Origin: RHLJ01 sp965601955
Lineage (GTDB): Bacteria; Bacteroidota; Rhodothermia; Balneolales; Balneolaceae
DNA length: 64,000 nucleotides
Reading direction: 5' to 3'
Assembly: GCA_965601955.1 (NCBI GenBank)
Contig: OZ271855.1
Span: 1,798,001 to 1,862,000 of the forward strand
The translations under genes and the position numbers were made by a program. The notes under the pieces are model-generated. The model saw nothing but the letters and a program-made list of their open reading frames with translations. It searched no databases and was not told where the DNA came from. The first letter of the stretch is position 1. The number at the start of each line of letters is the position of its first letter. Positions 47,294 to 56,599 of the stretch are shown in pieces.

Positions 47294-48835
47294 ATGTCAG
47301 ATAATCAGACGATTAATCTCTCTCAAGAGGAGTTGAATTCTCTTTCTTCAAAAAAACTGCCTGAGCTAAAAACGATAGCTAAGTCAGTTGGCGTTAAAAA
47401 AGTTACCGGGGTCAAAAAAGCAGATCTTATTGCAGAAATTGAAGCGTTAGCGGGTAAGCCAGCACCTGAGGTAGTTCAGGCTACTTCTCAAAAAGAAGAA
47501 GAGCTGAAAACCTATGGGTCGCAATCGCACATAGTCTCTTACAAGACAAATACCGACGAAGAAAAGAAAAGAGAAGAACGAAGGGATAATAAGCAGAACG
47601 ATAGGCGAAATAATCAACGAAACAGGAACAATAGGAATAGAAATCATGAACATGATCAGCTTCCGGTTTCAAATGCGCCCACTTTACTCGAACGTATTGC
47701 AGAGATAACTGATCAGTTAGGCCCCTATTTAATAAATGAAGGGACATTGGAGATACTGCCTGATGGATATGGTTTTCTTCGGTCAGTAAATTATAATTAT
47801 AAAGCCAGTCCGGACGATATTTATGTTTCTCCGTCACAAATAAAGAGATTCAGGCTTCGACAAGGAGATTGTGTAATTGGGATTATCAGGCCTCCAAAAG
47901 TAGGAGAACGATATTTTGCGCTACTGCGTGTTGAAGGTGTAAACGGCCGGATTCCAACGGATATGGATAACCGGGGTAATTTCGATGAGTTACTCCCTAT
48001 ACACCCGGATGAGCGATATACCCTGGAGTATGATGCTGGTGAATACACCACCCGATTCATTGATTTATTTGCTCCTGTTGGGAAAGGTCAGCGACAATTA
48101 ATTGTAGCTCAGCCTAAAACTGGTAAAACTACGATTCTCCGAAATATTGCTAATGCAGTTTCCAAGAATCACCCAGAAGCTAAAATCCTAATCCTTCTTG
48201 TGGATGAGCGCCCCGAAGAAGTCACCGAAATGGAGCGAACCGTGGATGGGGCAGAGGTTGCAGCATCTACCTTTGATGAGAAGCCGGAAAATCATATCGG
48301 CCTGTCAGAAATTGTATTTGAAAAAGCAAAGCGCTTAGTTGAAAGTGGTCATGATGTGCTTCTGCTATTAGATTCCATTACCCGTTTAGCCCGTGCGTAT
48401 AATGTTGGTGCTGGAAATAAAGGCCGAACAATGACTGGTGGTGTAGATTCCGAAGCACTCAAAGTTCCACGTCAATTATTCAGTTCTGCCCGGAATATTG
48501 AAGGTGGTGGCTCACTGACTATTATTGCTACCGCTCTTGTTGATACAGGTTCACGGATGGATGATGTAATTTTTGAGGAATTCAAAGGGACTGGTAACAG
48601 TGAGATTGTTCTGGACCGACGTATTTCTGACCGAAGAATCTATCCAGCCATAGATGTATTTAGAAGTGGTACCAGGAGGGAAGAGTTACTTGTGAGTGAT
48701 GCTGAGCGAGAAAAAGTAGTATTGCTTCGACGTTATATGACCAAGATGAATTCCTTCGAGGCGGCTGAGTTTTTAATAGAGAAAGTCAAAGGAACCCGAA
48801 ATAATGAAGAGTTCCTGATTTCGATGAATCAATAG
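47294..48835 (+). CDS. rho: Transcription termination factor Rho
   Basis: Rho is a hexameric RNA-dependent ATPase that ends transcription. The 513-residue protein has a Rho_N helix-extension-helix domain (about 10-52), a disordered, strongly charged insert rich in Asn, Arg and Glu (about 67-122), the cold-shock-like RNA-binding domain (EILPDGYGFLRS, about 151-162), and the ATPase core with P-loop KTGKTTI (about 275-281), VDERPEEVTEM, LLLDSITRLARAYN and GGGSLTIIATALVDTGSRMD. Such inserts are found in Rho of several Bacteroidota. Confidence 0.97.
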   Translation: MSDNQTINLSQEELNSLSSKKLPELKTIAKSVGVKKVTGVKKADLIAEIEALAGKPAPEVVQATSQKEEELKTYGSQSHIVSYKTNTDEEKKREERRDNKQNDRRNNQRNRNNRNRNHEHDQLPVSNAPTLLERIAEITDQLGPYLINEGTLEILPDGYGFLRSVNYNYKASPDDIYVSPSQIKRFRLRQGDCVIGIIRPPKVGERYFALLRVEGVNGRIPTDMDNRGNFDELLPIHPDERYTLEYDAGEYTTRFIDLFAPVGKGQRQLIVAQPKTGKTTILRNIANAVSKNHPEAKILILLVDERPEEVTEMERTVDGAEVAASTFDEKPENHIGLSEIVFEKAKRLVESGHDVLLLLDSITRLARAYNVGAGNKGRTMTGGVDSEALKVPRQLFSSARNIEGGGSLTIIATALVDTGSRMDDVIFEEFKGTGNSEIVLDRRISDRRIYPAIDVFRSGTRREELLVSDAEREKVVLLRRYMTKMNSFEAAEFLIEKVKGTRNNEEFLISMNQ

Positions 48836-48841
48836 GTAGAT

Positions 48842-49639
48842 TTAAGCACGTTGGGCTTTCACCTGGAAAATTCTGGGTAGGCTCATTATGGTATCCTCCC
48901 TTTTTCTAAATTCAACCAGTCCTTTATGAATGGTTGAGAACTCTTCTCCATTAATAAGATTTTCATCTACAAGTGACTGAAATACGGCTTCAAAAGTGAT
49001 TTCAGCCATTAGTTTGCCATTACCGGATGTGTGGACTGGTTGCGATACTTCGAATTCAATATCAGTAAATCCGGCTTTTTCCAGCATTGCAATTAACTCT
49101 TTGCCCCGGTTAGCATTTCCTCCTCTTTTTTTGAGTAGTTGTTGATAAAGGGAAACATACCGGTCAAAATGAACGGAACTGGGATAGCTAAAATGTCCAG
49201 TAAAATCGGTGTCTTCAACCAGTATAGTCCCGCCTGCCTTAAGGGAGCTGAAGACGCGGTTTAGAACAGTTTCCGGGGAAGAAAGATGAGAAAGGAGGAA
49301 TCGAGTATAGACAAGGTCATATTTATTTCTTTTTTCAAGCTTATAAACATCAAAATGTTGAAAGGCTATGTTTTCAATACCTTTTTCTTTAGCCGTTTCT
49401 GTTGCTATTTGTATGTTTTTTGGGTCGATATCCAATCCAAGAACGCGCCCATTTACTCCTATGAGATTTGCTAAAAGAAATGATACACCTCCATTCCCAC
49501 AACCTAAATCAAGACAATGGATATCCCGTTTTAATTCAGCCCGATGAAGGAACTCTGTGGTACTTCCTTTAAGTGTATTAAATAGAATATCTAGCCGTTT
49601 GGCACCTTGTTCACCACCTTTGATTGAATACTCTGGCAT
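48842..49639 (-). CDS. Class I SAM-dependent methyltransferase
   Basis: The 265-residue protein has the Rossmann SAM-binding motif LDLGCGNGGVSFLLAN (motif I, about 47-62), the acidic VLGLDIDPKNI (motif post-I), and YDLVYTRFLLSHL (motif III/IV). Ubiquinone/menaquinone-type and small-molecule methyltransferases look alike, so the substrate is open. It starts 4 bp after the AIM24-family gene, so they share an operon, and its 3' end converges on rho with 6 bp between. Confidence 0.87.
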   Translation of the reverse strand: MPEYSIKGGEQGAKRLDILFNTLKGSTTEFLHRAELKRDIHCLDLGCGNGGVSFLLANLIGVNGRVLGLDIDPKNIQIATETAKEKGIENIAFQHFDVYKLEKRNKYDLVYTRFLLSHLSSPETVLNRVFSSLKAGGTILVEDTDFTGHFSYPSSVHFDRYVSLYQQLLKKRGGNANRGKELIAMLEKAGFTDIEFEVSQPVHTSGNGKLMAEITFEAVFQSLVDENLINGEEFSTIHKGLVEFRKREDTIMSLPRIFQVKAQRA

Positions 49640-49643
49640 ACAA

Positions 49644-50390
49644 CTAGTTGTCGTCTCTATGAGCAGGAGTTCTGGGAATCTGCTGTATAATTCGATCTGC
49701 TAAACGGGAAAAAGGAAGGCTTTGTAAATACACTTTTCCAGTCCCCTGAAGTGTAGCAAGAAATAACCCTTCTCCTCCAAAAAACATGGACTTCATACTG
49801 CCAGCTCTTTCGATGCTGTATTCCAGTTCGGGTGAAAAAGCCACAATACATCCGGTATCAATTAGTAGAGACTCATTATTCAATTCTCGCTCTATTACTG
49901 TGCCACCAGCATGTAGAAAAGCGAGCCCGTCTCCTCTCAGCTTTTGGAGGATAAATCCTTCACCTCCAAAAAAGCCGCTTCCTAATCGTTTGTTGAAGGC
50001 AATACTTATTTCGGTACCCATAGCGGCACAAAGGAAAGCATCTTTCTGGCATAAAATTTCTCCACCAATAGTGTTTAAATCTAAAGGAATTATAGTGCCA
50101 GGATAAGGGGCAGCAAAACTCACTTCCTTTTTAGCCGAACCTACATTTGTAAAATGGGTTAGAAAAATAGACTCTCCGGTTAAGGCTCTTTTCCCAACAT
50201 CTAAAAGCTTGCCAAACACACCTTTATCTGGCTGTGATCCATCTCCCAGTTTGGCTTCAAAGTTAATCCCCCTGTCCATCCAGTTCATAGTTCCTGCTTC
50301 GGCGATTACTGTTTCCTGTGGGTCTAATTCAATAGAAACTACCTGCATGTCATTTCCATGGATGGTATAGTCAATCTCATGTGAGGTCAT
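49644..50390 (-). CDS. AIM24-family protein (TIGR00266)
   Basis: The 248-residue protein belongs to the AIM24/TIGR00266 beta-barrel-like family: YTIHGNDMQVVSIELDPQET at the N-terminus, EAGTMNWMDRGINFEAKLG, GGEGFILQKLRGDGLAFLHA (about 150-170), and FFGGEGLFLATLQGTGKVYLQ (about 208-228). The two GGEG.FL segments are an internal pseudo-repeat. The yeast homologue is a mitochondrial protein; the bacterial function is not known. The FG-GAP gene ends 6 bp upstream on the same strand. Confidence 0.88.
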   Translation of the reverse strand: MTSHEIDYTIHGNDMQVVSIELDPQETVIAEAGTMNWMDRGINFEAKLGDGSQPDKGVFGKLLDVGKRALTGESIFLTHFTNVGSAKKEVSFAAPYPGTIIPLDLNTIGGEILCQKDAFLCAAMGTEISIAFNKRLGSGFFGGEGFILQKLRGDGLAFLHAGGTVIERELNNESLLIDTGCIVAFSPELEYSIERAGSMKSMFFGGEGLFLATLQGTGKVYLQSLPFSRLADRIIQQIPRTPAHRDDN

Positions 50391-50396
50391 AGTTTT

Positions 50397-53300
50397 TTAT
50401 CTAATTAAAGTCATTTTTCTGGTTTCCGAAAGATCATCAGTTTCCAGCCGGTAAAAGTAAATTCCGCTAGCAAGAGAACCAGAATTAAAAGTAAAGGAGT
50501 GAGGACCGGAATTAAGCCTTTCATCAACAATTGTAGCTACCTTTTGACCTAATACATTATAGACTGCTAATTGGATGTTTTCTGGTCTTCGTAAAAAAAA
50601 TGAAATAACTGTACTTGGATTGAAAGGATTGGGATAGTTTTGTTCTAAAACTATTGATTGCGGAATTTCCGGATCAAACTCTCCCGATAGTGTGCCCGAG
50701 TTGATTAAGTCAAATAGCATTATTGGAGTATCTCTGTAAGTAGAATAAGTATGGCTACCCAAGAAGTAGAGACCTCCATCCCCTACAAAATCTCCTACAT
50801 TAGAGTTGTATTGCTTATTTACAAAATTTCCTGAGGGGTTTATTGGTAAGGGATACAGTCCCGAAAAAAGTTTAAATGCGGTTTCTGAAGAATCGCCTTC
50901 TATATCATATAGCACTGCATTGCTAAAACCTCCACCCGATACCATTAGTAATTCGTCTTTTCCATCATTATTTGTATCAACAGCCTTTAATAGTGCTCTG
51001 AACATAAACCGGGTATATTCGTTTTCTACTGAATTAAACTCTGTACGCACATACTCATTTCTAATCTTAATGGTGGTGTCAGGCAAGGAGTTGTATCCAT
51101 TCTCTCCATAGAAAATATGTATTGCAGCAACCCCATCGGTTTCTTCCCGGTTTTGATGAGATGCAGATTTCCCAGCTATATCGATATGACCATCACCATC
51201 AAAATCACCATAGGCTATTTCATTAAACCCACCGAAGTAAGAATAGTCACCAAGGGTAAAATTGGAGGTATCAGGAAGGAGTTCTAAATCGGGTGTACCA
51301 AAATCAATTAAATCATTAGCTCCATAAAAAAGATAAATAGAGCCGTCAGTAAATTTGTTAAAAGCCTCGTCATAGTATTTGATTATAGTAGCATCAGATA
51401 TTACGAAATCTTCGATATTATCATTATTTACATCACCTACCGTCTGTATTTGATTAATACCCCAAATAGAACCAAATCCTAGTCCCTCCCTTAAAGATTC
51501 ATTATACTGATATGCAGTTCGCACAAAGTCAGGCCCGTCCGATAATTCATTTCCTCCCTTATAAATCCTGAAATCATTTGATCCCAGCGGAGTAGCCAAG
51601 CCTAGGTCATCAAAACCATCATTATTTATATCACCAAGATTGTTCATTAACTGAACGTCTGAACTCATTTGGTTGGAGTAGCTTAGTTCATTCCCTAATA
51701 AATCAGGACTATAAAAATGTATATACGTCTTAGTTGTAGATAAACGCCCTACTCCGTCAGCGAATAAATGGGCAACATGTTTATCATCAGTATCTAAAAA
51801 ATTCCCACCTATTATTGTTTTCAAATACAATGAATCTGGTATAGAATACTCTTTGGGATTGGAATCATAAAATCCATTTCGGTAAACGATAAACTCACCA
51901 TTCCAACGTTCTTCCCAAACTGCAAAATTATCGACTCCGTCATCCTCCAAATCTCCCAGGTAGAAAAGTTCTTTTCTTAGAATTCGGCTGAAGTTTTCTC
52001 TTTGAAACTCTTCTATATCAATTGTGTGTGATGAGAGTGGGTTTTCTGCGTCAGGATCAAATACAAAGAACCCTTTTTGAAAGGTAGTATCATTAATGAC
52101 ACCAAAAGGAAGTCTCAGGTTGTTATCAGGAGCAGCTCCAATGGAGGAATATTTTGTATTGTAAATCCTAAAGATATTGCCGCCATCTGTGAAGTATGAG
52201 TCAGGAAGAAAATCATCCGAATCAATTGTGAGTAAACTATTCCAAACGGGCAAATCTTCAGAATTAGAGAAGTTTCCGATTTCTATCGTTGTTTGGCCAT
52301 CTTTAAAAACATAAAATTCCGGGGTGTTATCTCCATCGATATCTCCTAAGAAATGTAAGTTAGTTATACCAGTAATTAGGAAGTCTTCGGAAGTACCGGT
52401 AAGATTTGATGCAAAAGTCAGCGTGTCATTTTCTATCCCTGTACCTGGTTGTACAATAACATTCGACCCTATTTTGTAAACCATATCAACAAAAGTGTCG
52501 TTGTTAATATCCTCTGCGAAATATCTAATGCTTCCTCTGCACTCTGAGTTGAAATCATAATAGGGAAGAACTATTGTATTCAAGCTAGACAATGAGTCTT
52601 GCTCACTTTGAACAAAAATCCCTACTGATGTCCTATTTTCAAAATTGAACTCGTCGATGGGGATTCTTTCACAAGTCTCAAAAATCACATAGGTTTTTTC
52701 ATTTATGGTGAAAGCATCAATGAGACCTCTTCCTCCAGTAACCCCTGCATTATTTGTAATCAAGGTGCCATGAGCAGTAAAGCCATCCTCAAATATATCC
52801 GGATGTCCATATACAATACTTTGATAGCGTATAGAATAGGTGCCAAAACTACGGGTATATGAGCTAATTATATCTGAAAACCCATCACCATTGATATCTA
52901 AATTGGTTTGAACATTATTTCTAAAATGCTCAAGCGAAAAATCTTGAAAATCTGAGCTTGCTACCTCAATTAATCCATTATCAGATCCCTGGTATAAGGT
53001 ATTTTGTTCAAAATGGAAGATTTCCATTCCATCTGAATATCCGTCTCCATTTATATCTCCAAGCGCTAAAAATGTACTTCCTTTTAAGGTTTGATCAGGT
53101 TGTAAAAAAATGGATTCCTTACCAAAATAGACCAATGATCCATTCTGTAGGAAGTCGGTTACACCATCTCCATTTATATCACCGATATTTTGATAGGGAA
53201 GAGAGGGAGTAAAAGGGGATCCTGGAATTGGATATGCCAGTTCTTCACCTATAATATCAATAGGGCTGTTAAAGTATAAGTTTGAAGAAAAGTCTTTGAA

Positions 53301-53438
53301 TTTTTTAGGTTCTTCCGGGAGTTGCCAGTTGTTTATTGATGGGGAATATTCAATTAGAGTATCTGGTATTACTTGTCCCAGTATTTGAGAAGAAAATAGA
53401 ATAGAGAGTATGAACGACTTTAATAGTAAAAATCGCAT
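50397..53438 (-). CDS. Large exported FG-GAP/VCBS repeat protein with T9SS sorting domain
   Basis: This 1013-residue protein has a signal peptide (ILSILFSSQILGQ), then many integrin-type FG-GAP repeats with calcium-loop cores: DINGDGVTDF, DINGDGYSDG, DINGDGFSDI, DIDGDNTPEF, DINNDGFDDL, DVNNDNIEDF, DFDGDGHIDI, DTNNDGKDEL. Together they suggest a beta-propeller. The last 80 residues are a T9SS sorting domain (EQNYPNPFNPSTVISF to RKMTLIR). It is probably a cell-surface adhesin or binding protein; no enzymatic motif seen. An 83-bp gap lies upstream. Confidence 0.87.
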   Translation of the reverse strand: MRFLLLKSFILSILFSSQILGQVIPDTLIEYSPSINNWQLPEEPKKFKDFSSNLYFNSPIDIIGEELAYPIPGSPFTPSLPYQNIGDINGDGVTDFLQNGSLVYFGKESIFLQPDQTLKGSTFLALGDINGDGYSDGMEIFHFEQNTLYQGSDNGLIEVASSDFQDFSLEHFRNNVQTNLDINGDGFSDIISSYTRSFGTYSIRYQSIVYGHPDIFEDGFTAHGTLITNNAGVTGGRGLIDAFTINEKTYVIFETCERIPIDEFNFENRTSVGIFVQSEQDSLSSLNTIVLPYYDFNSECRGSIRYFAEDINNDTFVDMVYKIGSNVIVQPGTGIENDTLTFASNLTGTSEDFLITGITNLHFLGDIDGDNTPEFYVFKDGQTTIEIGNFSNSEDLPVWNSLLTIDSDDFLPDSYFTDGGNIFRIYNTKYSSIGAAPDNNLRLPFGVINDTTFQKGFFVFDPDAENPLSSHTIDIEEFQRENFSRILRKELFYLGDLEDDGVDNFAVWEERWNGEFIVYRNGFYDSNPKEYSIPDSLYLKTIIGGNFLDTDDKHVAHLFADGVGRLSTTKTYIHFYSPDLLGNELSYSNQMSSDVQLMNNLGDINNDGFDDLGLATPLGSNDFRIYKGGNELSDGPDFVRTAYQYNESLREGLGFGSIWGINQIQTVGDVNNDNIEDFVISDATIIKYYDEAFNKFTDGSIYLFYGANDLIDFGTPDLELLPDTSNFTLGDYSYFGGFNEIAYGDFDGDGHIDIAGKSASHQNREETDGVAAIHIFYGENGYNSLPDTTIKIRNEYVRTEFNSVENEYTRFMFRALLKAVDTNNDGKDELLMVSGGGFSNAVLYDIEGDSSETAFKLFSGLYPLPINPSGNFVNKQYNSNVGDFVGDGGLYFLGSHTYSTYRDTPIMLFDLINSGTLSGEFDPEIPQSIVLEQNYPNPFNPSTVISFFLRRPENIQLAVYNVLGQKVATIVDERLNSGPHSFTFNSGSLASGIYFYRLETDDLSETRKMTLIR

Positions 53439-53521
53439 TTGACTGATTATTTTTTATTGGAATAGCATTAAGGTAAGAATGATTTTTATAAGTTAAAGTA
53501 AAGCTTGAATGACTAGAAATA

Positions 53522-54430
53522 CTATTCCGATAAGCCGGGAGATGTCAACAGGGTAGTACGATATTCACTGTTTTCTAAAACGTAATGCATTCGCTCAATT
53601 TGATCGTTCGTAAAGAGATTCATTTGCGCATCATGACTATAGGTCATAAAGTTTTGTGGCATCCCGGGTTCTCCGCACGTTGAACCAAATGCCTTATCCA
53701 TTGCAGGGGTATCCTCACAATAATCATTAGTGGCACATTCACCAGTTCCCCATAAATGAAGAAGTCCAAGGTAGTGTCCAATTTCATGAGTGAGAGTCCG
53801 GCCCAGGTTATTATTTAACCCTCTTTCAGATTCTCCAAAATGCGCTGAGTTAATGGATATACCTTCCCTATGCTCAGGTTCTCCTTTGAGAAAAAGATGT
53901 GCACCCGGTAAATCGGTTCTGGGTCCAGTTGCCTGGCCCAACACGACTCCCGCCGCATTTTCCGGAAGGGGCTCTGTCCATACATTCAGGTAGTGTTCAG
54001 GATTCCAGTAGCTTAGAGAAGCCAGGTACTCAAAGTTGTGATACTTGATGGAATCTTTAAAAGCTTCGGCATTGATTCGAACAATCCCTGAAGTAGGATT
54101 TCCTTCAGGGTCTCTCTTAGCTAATACGAATTCAATGTTGGCGTCTCCACCATCAGGGTGATCATTAAATCCCCGCGTTCCTTCTTTGCGGCGAAAGTCT
54201 TCATTCAAAATTCGAATTTGCCCTTCAATTTGTTCTGTGGATAGATTGTTTCCTTCTCCTTCAGCTTCACCCAGATGAATAACATGCACTACAATAGGAA
54301 TAGTGTAAACCTCAGAGGGTGGTGGAAGTTCAGGATCTGGAATTTCGGGATTCACCGTTCCTTCATTCTTACAAGAAATTGAAAGGGTTAAAAAAACGAA
54401 TAGTATATAGATGATTAGGTTGTCTCTCAT
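53522..54430 (-). CDS. M43-type (pappalysin-like) zinc metalloprotease lipoprotein
   Basis: The 302-residue lipoprotein (FLTLSISC, cysteine 20) carries the extended zinc motif HEIGHYLGLLH (H215, E216, H219, H225) and a Met-turn NFMTYS about residue 260-265, with the cysteine-containing stretch ECATNDYCEDTP between them, as in M43B peptidases (ulilysin/cytophagalysin group). The upstream part (VVHVIHLGEAEGEGNNLS.., then LNEDFRRK) also fits the family. It probably acts at the outer membrane or outside. Its leader holds the long hairpin at 54449-54489. Confidence 0.9.
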   Translation of the reverse strand: MRDNLIIYILFVFLTLSISCKNEGTVNPEIPDPELPPPSEVYTIPIVVHVIHLGEAEGEGNNLSTEQIEGQIRILNEDFRRKEGTRGFNDHPDGGDANIEFVLAKRDPEGNPTSGIVRINAEAFKDSIKYHNFEYLASLSYWNPEHYLNVWTEPLPENAAGVVLGQATGPRTDLPGAHLFLKGEPEHREGISINSAHFGESERGLNNNLGRTLTHEIGHYLGLLHLWGTGECATNDYCEDTPAMDKAFGSTCGEPGMPQNFMTYSHDAQMNLFTNDQIERMHYVLENSEYRTTLLTSPGLSE

Positions 54431-54448
54431 TTAGGTCAGCTCTCTTTT

Positions 54449-54489
54449 AAGATGATTCTTAATTTGATAGCAAAACTAAGAATCATCTT
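54449..54489. repeat. 13-bp perfect inverted repeat between SCO gene and metalloprotease gene
   Basis: AAGATGATTCTTA (54449-54461) and TAAGAATCATCTT (54477-54489) are perfect complements; inside the 15-nt spacer TTTG and CAAA pair further, leaving a 4-nt loop. No U-run follows on either strand, so a classical terminator is doubtful. It lies 18 bp upstream of the metalloprotease start and 47 bp after the SCO gene stop, so it may be a 5' leader structure, an operator or a processing site. Confidence 0.65.
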
Positions 54490-54536
54490 TAAGAACTACC
54501 GATAGACAATGAGTGAACAGGGTAGGTTTTTTGAGA

Positions 54537-55211
54537 TTAAGATCTGGATGTATCTGTTTTAAGAAGATGGATATCTTCGATAAGTTGGTCGATAGAGGTC
54601 TTATTCAAACCATTATAGATGCCTCTTATGTATCCATCCTGATCGATGAGCACCATATTTTCAGTGTGTATAAACTCATCAGGGTTCTTTTCCAATCCTA
54701 AATCTTCTTCCACGAAATAGTAGTTCCTTCCCAGATCATAGATAAGGTCTCTATCTCCAGTGAGCAGATGCCATTTTCCATCTACCACACCATAAGTTTT
54801 GGAAAAGGCTTTAAGAGCCCGAACGGTATCCAAAGTAGGGGTAACAGAATGAGAAAGTAAAAGGACATCGTCATCCTTTAAAAAGGCATCTTGTACAATC
54901 GCCATATTGGAAGTTAGTTTTGGGCAAATACCTGAACAGCTGGCAAAGAAGAAATCGACTACATAGATTTTTCCTCGAACAGTTTCTTCCGTAATGGTTT
55001 CTCCTAAATGATTAGTGAGCGAAAATTCGGGAATTTTGTGAAAATCATTGGGTAAAGCATGCTCGTCATCAAACCAACTTGGGGTGAAGGAAGCTTCCTG
55101 GTAATAGGGGAGAATAGTTGTTTCTCCGGAAGATTCATTATAAGCTTGCTGATGCTCTGATTTACATGCCAGTAGCAGCAGGACTAAAGTAAGGAGGCTA
55201 GAGTTCTTCAT
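54537..55211 (-). CDS. SCO1/SenC-family copper chaperone lipoprotein
   Basis: SCO proteins carry copper to the CuA site of cytochrome oxidase or act as thiol redox proteins in the periplasm. From ATG 55211 the protein is 224 residues, with a lipoprotein signal LTLVLLLLAC (cysteine 16). The metal-binding motif CSGICP occurs in VDFFFASCSGICPKL, and the distal histidine is in FIHTENMVLID. I preferred this start over 55256 because it places the signal at the N-terminus and gives a 14-bp overlap with the YwqK-like gene. Last gene of the ECF-YHYH operon. Confidence 0.88.
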   Translation of the reverse strand: MKNSSLLTLVLLLLACKSEHQQAYNESSGETTILPYYQEASFTPSWFDDEHALPNDFHKIPEFSLTNHLGETITEETVRGKIYVVDFFFASCSGICPKLTSNMAIVQDAFLKDDDVLLLSHSVTPTLDTVRALKAFSKTYGVVDGKWHLLTGDRDLIYDLGRNYYFVEEDLGLEKNPDEFIHTENMVLIDQDGYIRGIYNGLNKTSIDQLIEDIHLLKTDTSRS

Positions 55212-55782
55212 CGATCTGTACAATTTCATTTTCCAATTCAAAACAAAGGTTGGCACGCTTTAAGCCAAAAATCCTTCCGTCTTTTGCTTCATAGTTTGTA
55301 TAAAGCTTTCCATTTTCTCTCCAGGCTTGCTGTAAACCTTCTTCTTTTCCGTTAACAAGATTCATTCTTTTGAATAAAGCACCGCTTTCATACCATTGTT
55401 CTGCAATACCATTTAACACACCCTGTTCATAGTTAGCCTGACTACGTAAAACTCCATTTGACCACCAGGTGCTTATCTGTCCATGAAGCTTGTTCTCTTC
55501 ATAGCTTGCTTCAAAACTAAGAGTACCATCTTCATACCATTTTTGTCTAAGGCCGTTTCTCTTGCCATCTCGATAAGTTATCGATTCAGCAATCTGGGTA
55601 TTCGCAAAAAACTCAACAGCCACTCCTGTATATGGTTCTTCATTGTAATAGAAGACTCCTTCATTTGGGTTCAGAGTAAGCTGATCCTTTGCTACTTCAG
55701 TAGTAAAAGAGTCTTTACCTGCATCCGAAGATGCAAGTAAAGAACAAACCAGGAGAATGATATATATGCTAACGAATCGCAT
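55198..55782 (-). CDS. Exported YwqK-family MORN-like repeat protein
   Basis: The 194-residue protein has a signal peptide (ILLVCSLLASSDAG), then at least five repeats of the MORN_2/YwqK type: YRDGKRNGLRQKWYEDGTL, YEENKLHGQISTWWSNGVL, YEQGVLNGIAEQWYESGAL, VNGKEEGLQQAWRENGKL and a last partial one. Databases often label this family as an antitoxin, but there is no toxin beside it and the signal peptide argues against a cytoplasmic antitoxin role. It overlaps both neighbours by 14 bp (the YHYH gene upstream, SCO downstream), indicating tight co-translation. Confidence 0.82.
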   Translation of the reverse strand: MRFVSIYIILLVCSLLASSDAGKDSFTTEVAKDQLTLNPNEGVFYYNEEPYTGVAVEFFANTQIAESITYRDGKRNGLRQKWYEDGTLSFEASYEENKLHGQISTWWSNGVLRSQANYEQGVLNGIAEQWYESGALFKRMNLVNGKEEGLQQAWRENGKLYTNYEAKDGRIFGLKRANLCFELENEIVQIDEEL

Positions 55783-56530
55783 TTGCTGTCCCTTGATAGT
55801 CTCCTGGAAATAAGATGTAATATTGATTTAGATAAAGCTCGTTCTGGATGTGATAATGGTATTCGCCATCCGGATTATGAGGAGTTGGCCCAAAATGGCC
55901 TCCTGATTCATCTAGATCGGTAGGATATGTGCCGTCATAATCTCTTCTTCCGTACAAAAAGAAGCCGTCTGCCATAATACCAATAAGTTCATCATCATCT
56001 TCGGACCAGGCAACAGGCTCAAGATGATAGTGATAGCTTTGTGGCCCTGTATGGGCAGCCGTATAATCAAGAGAGACTACTGCATTATCTAAGGGTACAT
56101 TTGGACCTTCCTGATCATTATATATAACAGCTCCACTTACAGCTATTCCAATTGCTCCTAAACCGGTGGCTGATGATTGTGCAGCTTTAGCAGGATTAAC
56201 GGACACTCTAAGTGTATAGCTTCCATTGAAGTCATCAATATTTCCAGGAGCCATTTGAGCAAATGAGGTAACAGTAGGTTCAACAAATAGTTCATGGTTT
56301 TGAGACCAATAAGGTGAAGTATGATTAGGAAGTCCATTCGTTTCGATAATTACCTCACTGCCATCTAGCATGACTGTCACATTATCGGTTTCAAATTCAG
56401 AGAATGCTGCAGGTATTTCATAGGTAGTTGAATCCTCTATTTCTTCATCAGAATTAGAGTCAGTAGAGCATCCAACCAGAACTATCCCTGGAAGCAATAT
56501 TGCTAGTAAAAGGTTTTTGTTTTGTGTCAT
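55769..56530 (-). CDS. YHYH-domain lipoprotein (copy 1)
   Basis: The 253-residue lipoprotein (LPGIVLVGC, cysteine 21) has the family motif twice: QSYHYHLEPVAWS near 165 and GEYHYHIQNELYLNQYY near 222. The conserved glycine/aspartate-rich middle is DGFFLYGRRDYDGTYP. The alternating Tyr-His pairs look suited to metal binding, but no function is established for the family. It is a near-duplicate of the next upstream gene; the C-terminal halves are almost identical. It overlaps the YwqK-like gene by 14 bp. Confidence 0.85.
   Translation of the reverse strand: MTQNKNLLLAILLPGIVLVGCSTDSNSDEEIEDSTTYEIPAAFSEFETDNVTVMLDGSEVIIETNGLPNHTSPYWSQNHELFVEPTVTSFAQMAPGNIDDFNGSYTLRVSVNPAKAAQSSATGLGAIGIAVSGAVIYNDQEGPNVPLDNAVVSLDYTAAHTGPQSYHYHLEPVAWSEDDDELIGIMADGFFLYGRRDYDGTYPTDLDESGGHFGPTPHNPDGEYHYHIQNELYLNQYYILFPGDYQGTANAIR
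55790..56080. repeat. Direct repeat shared by the two YHYH genes
   Basis: The DNA from about 55790 to 56080 matches 56621 to about 56910 with high identity, including identical runs of more than 40 bp around 55826-55876 and 56657-56707. The offset is about 831 bp. The identity extends across silent positions, pointing to recent tandem duplication or gene conversion. Confidence 0.8.
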
Positions 56531-56599
56531 GATTCTAATATTTATTTCTGTGCTTACCAGTTTTGACGAAGGTTTGTATATGATCCCTCGCTTGAGTTT

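Noticed and set aside
55198..55782. Toxin-antitoxin system based on the YwqK label
   Set aside because: There is no adjacent toxin-sized gene, and the protein carries a signal peptide.
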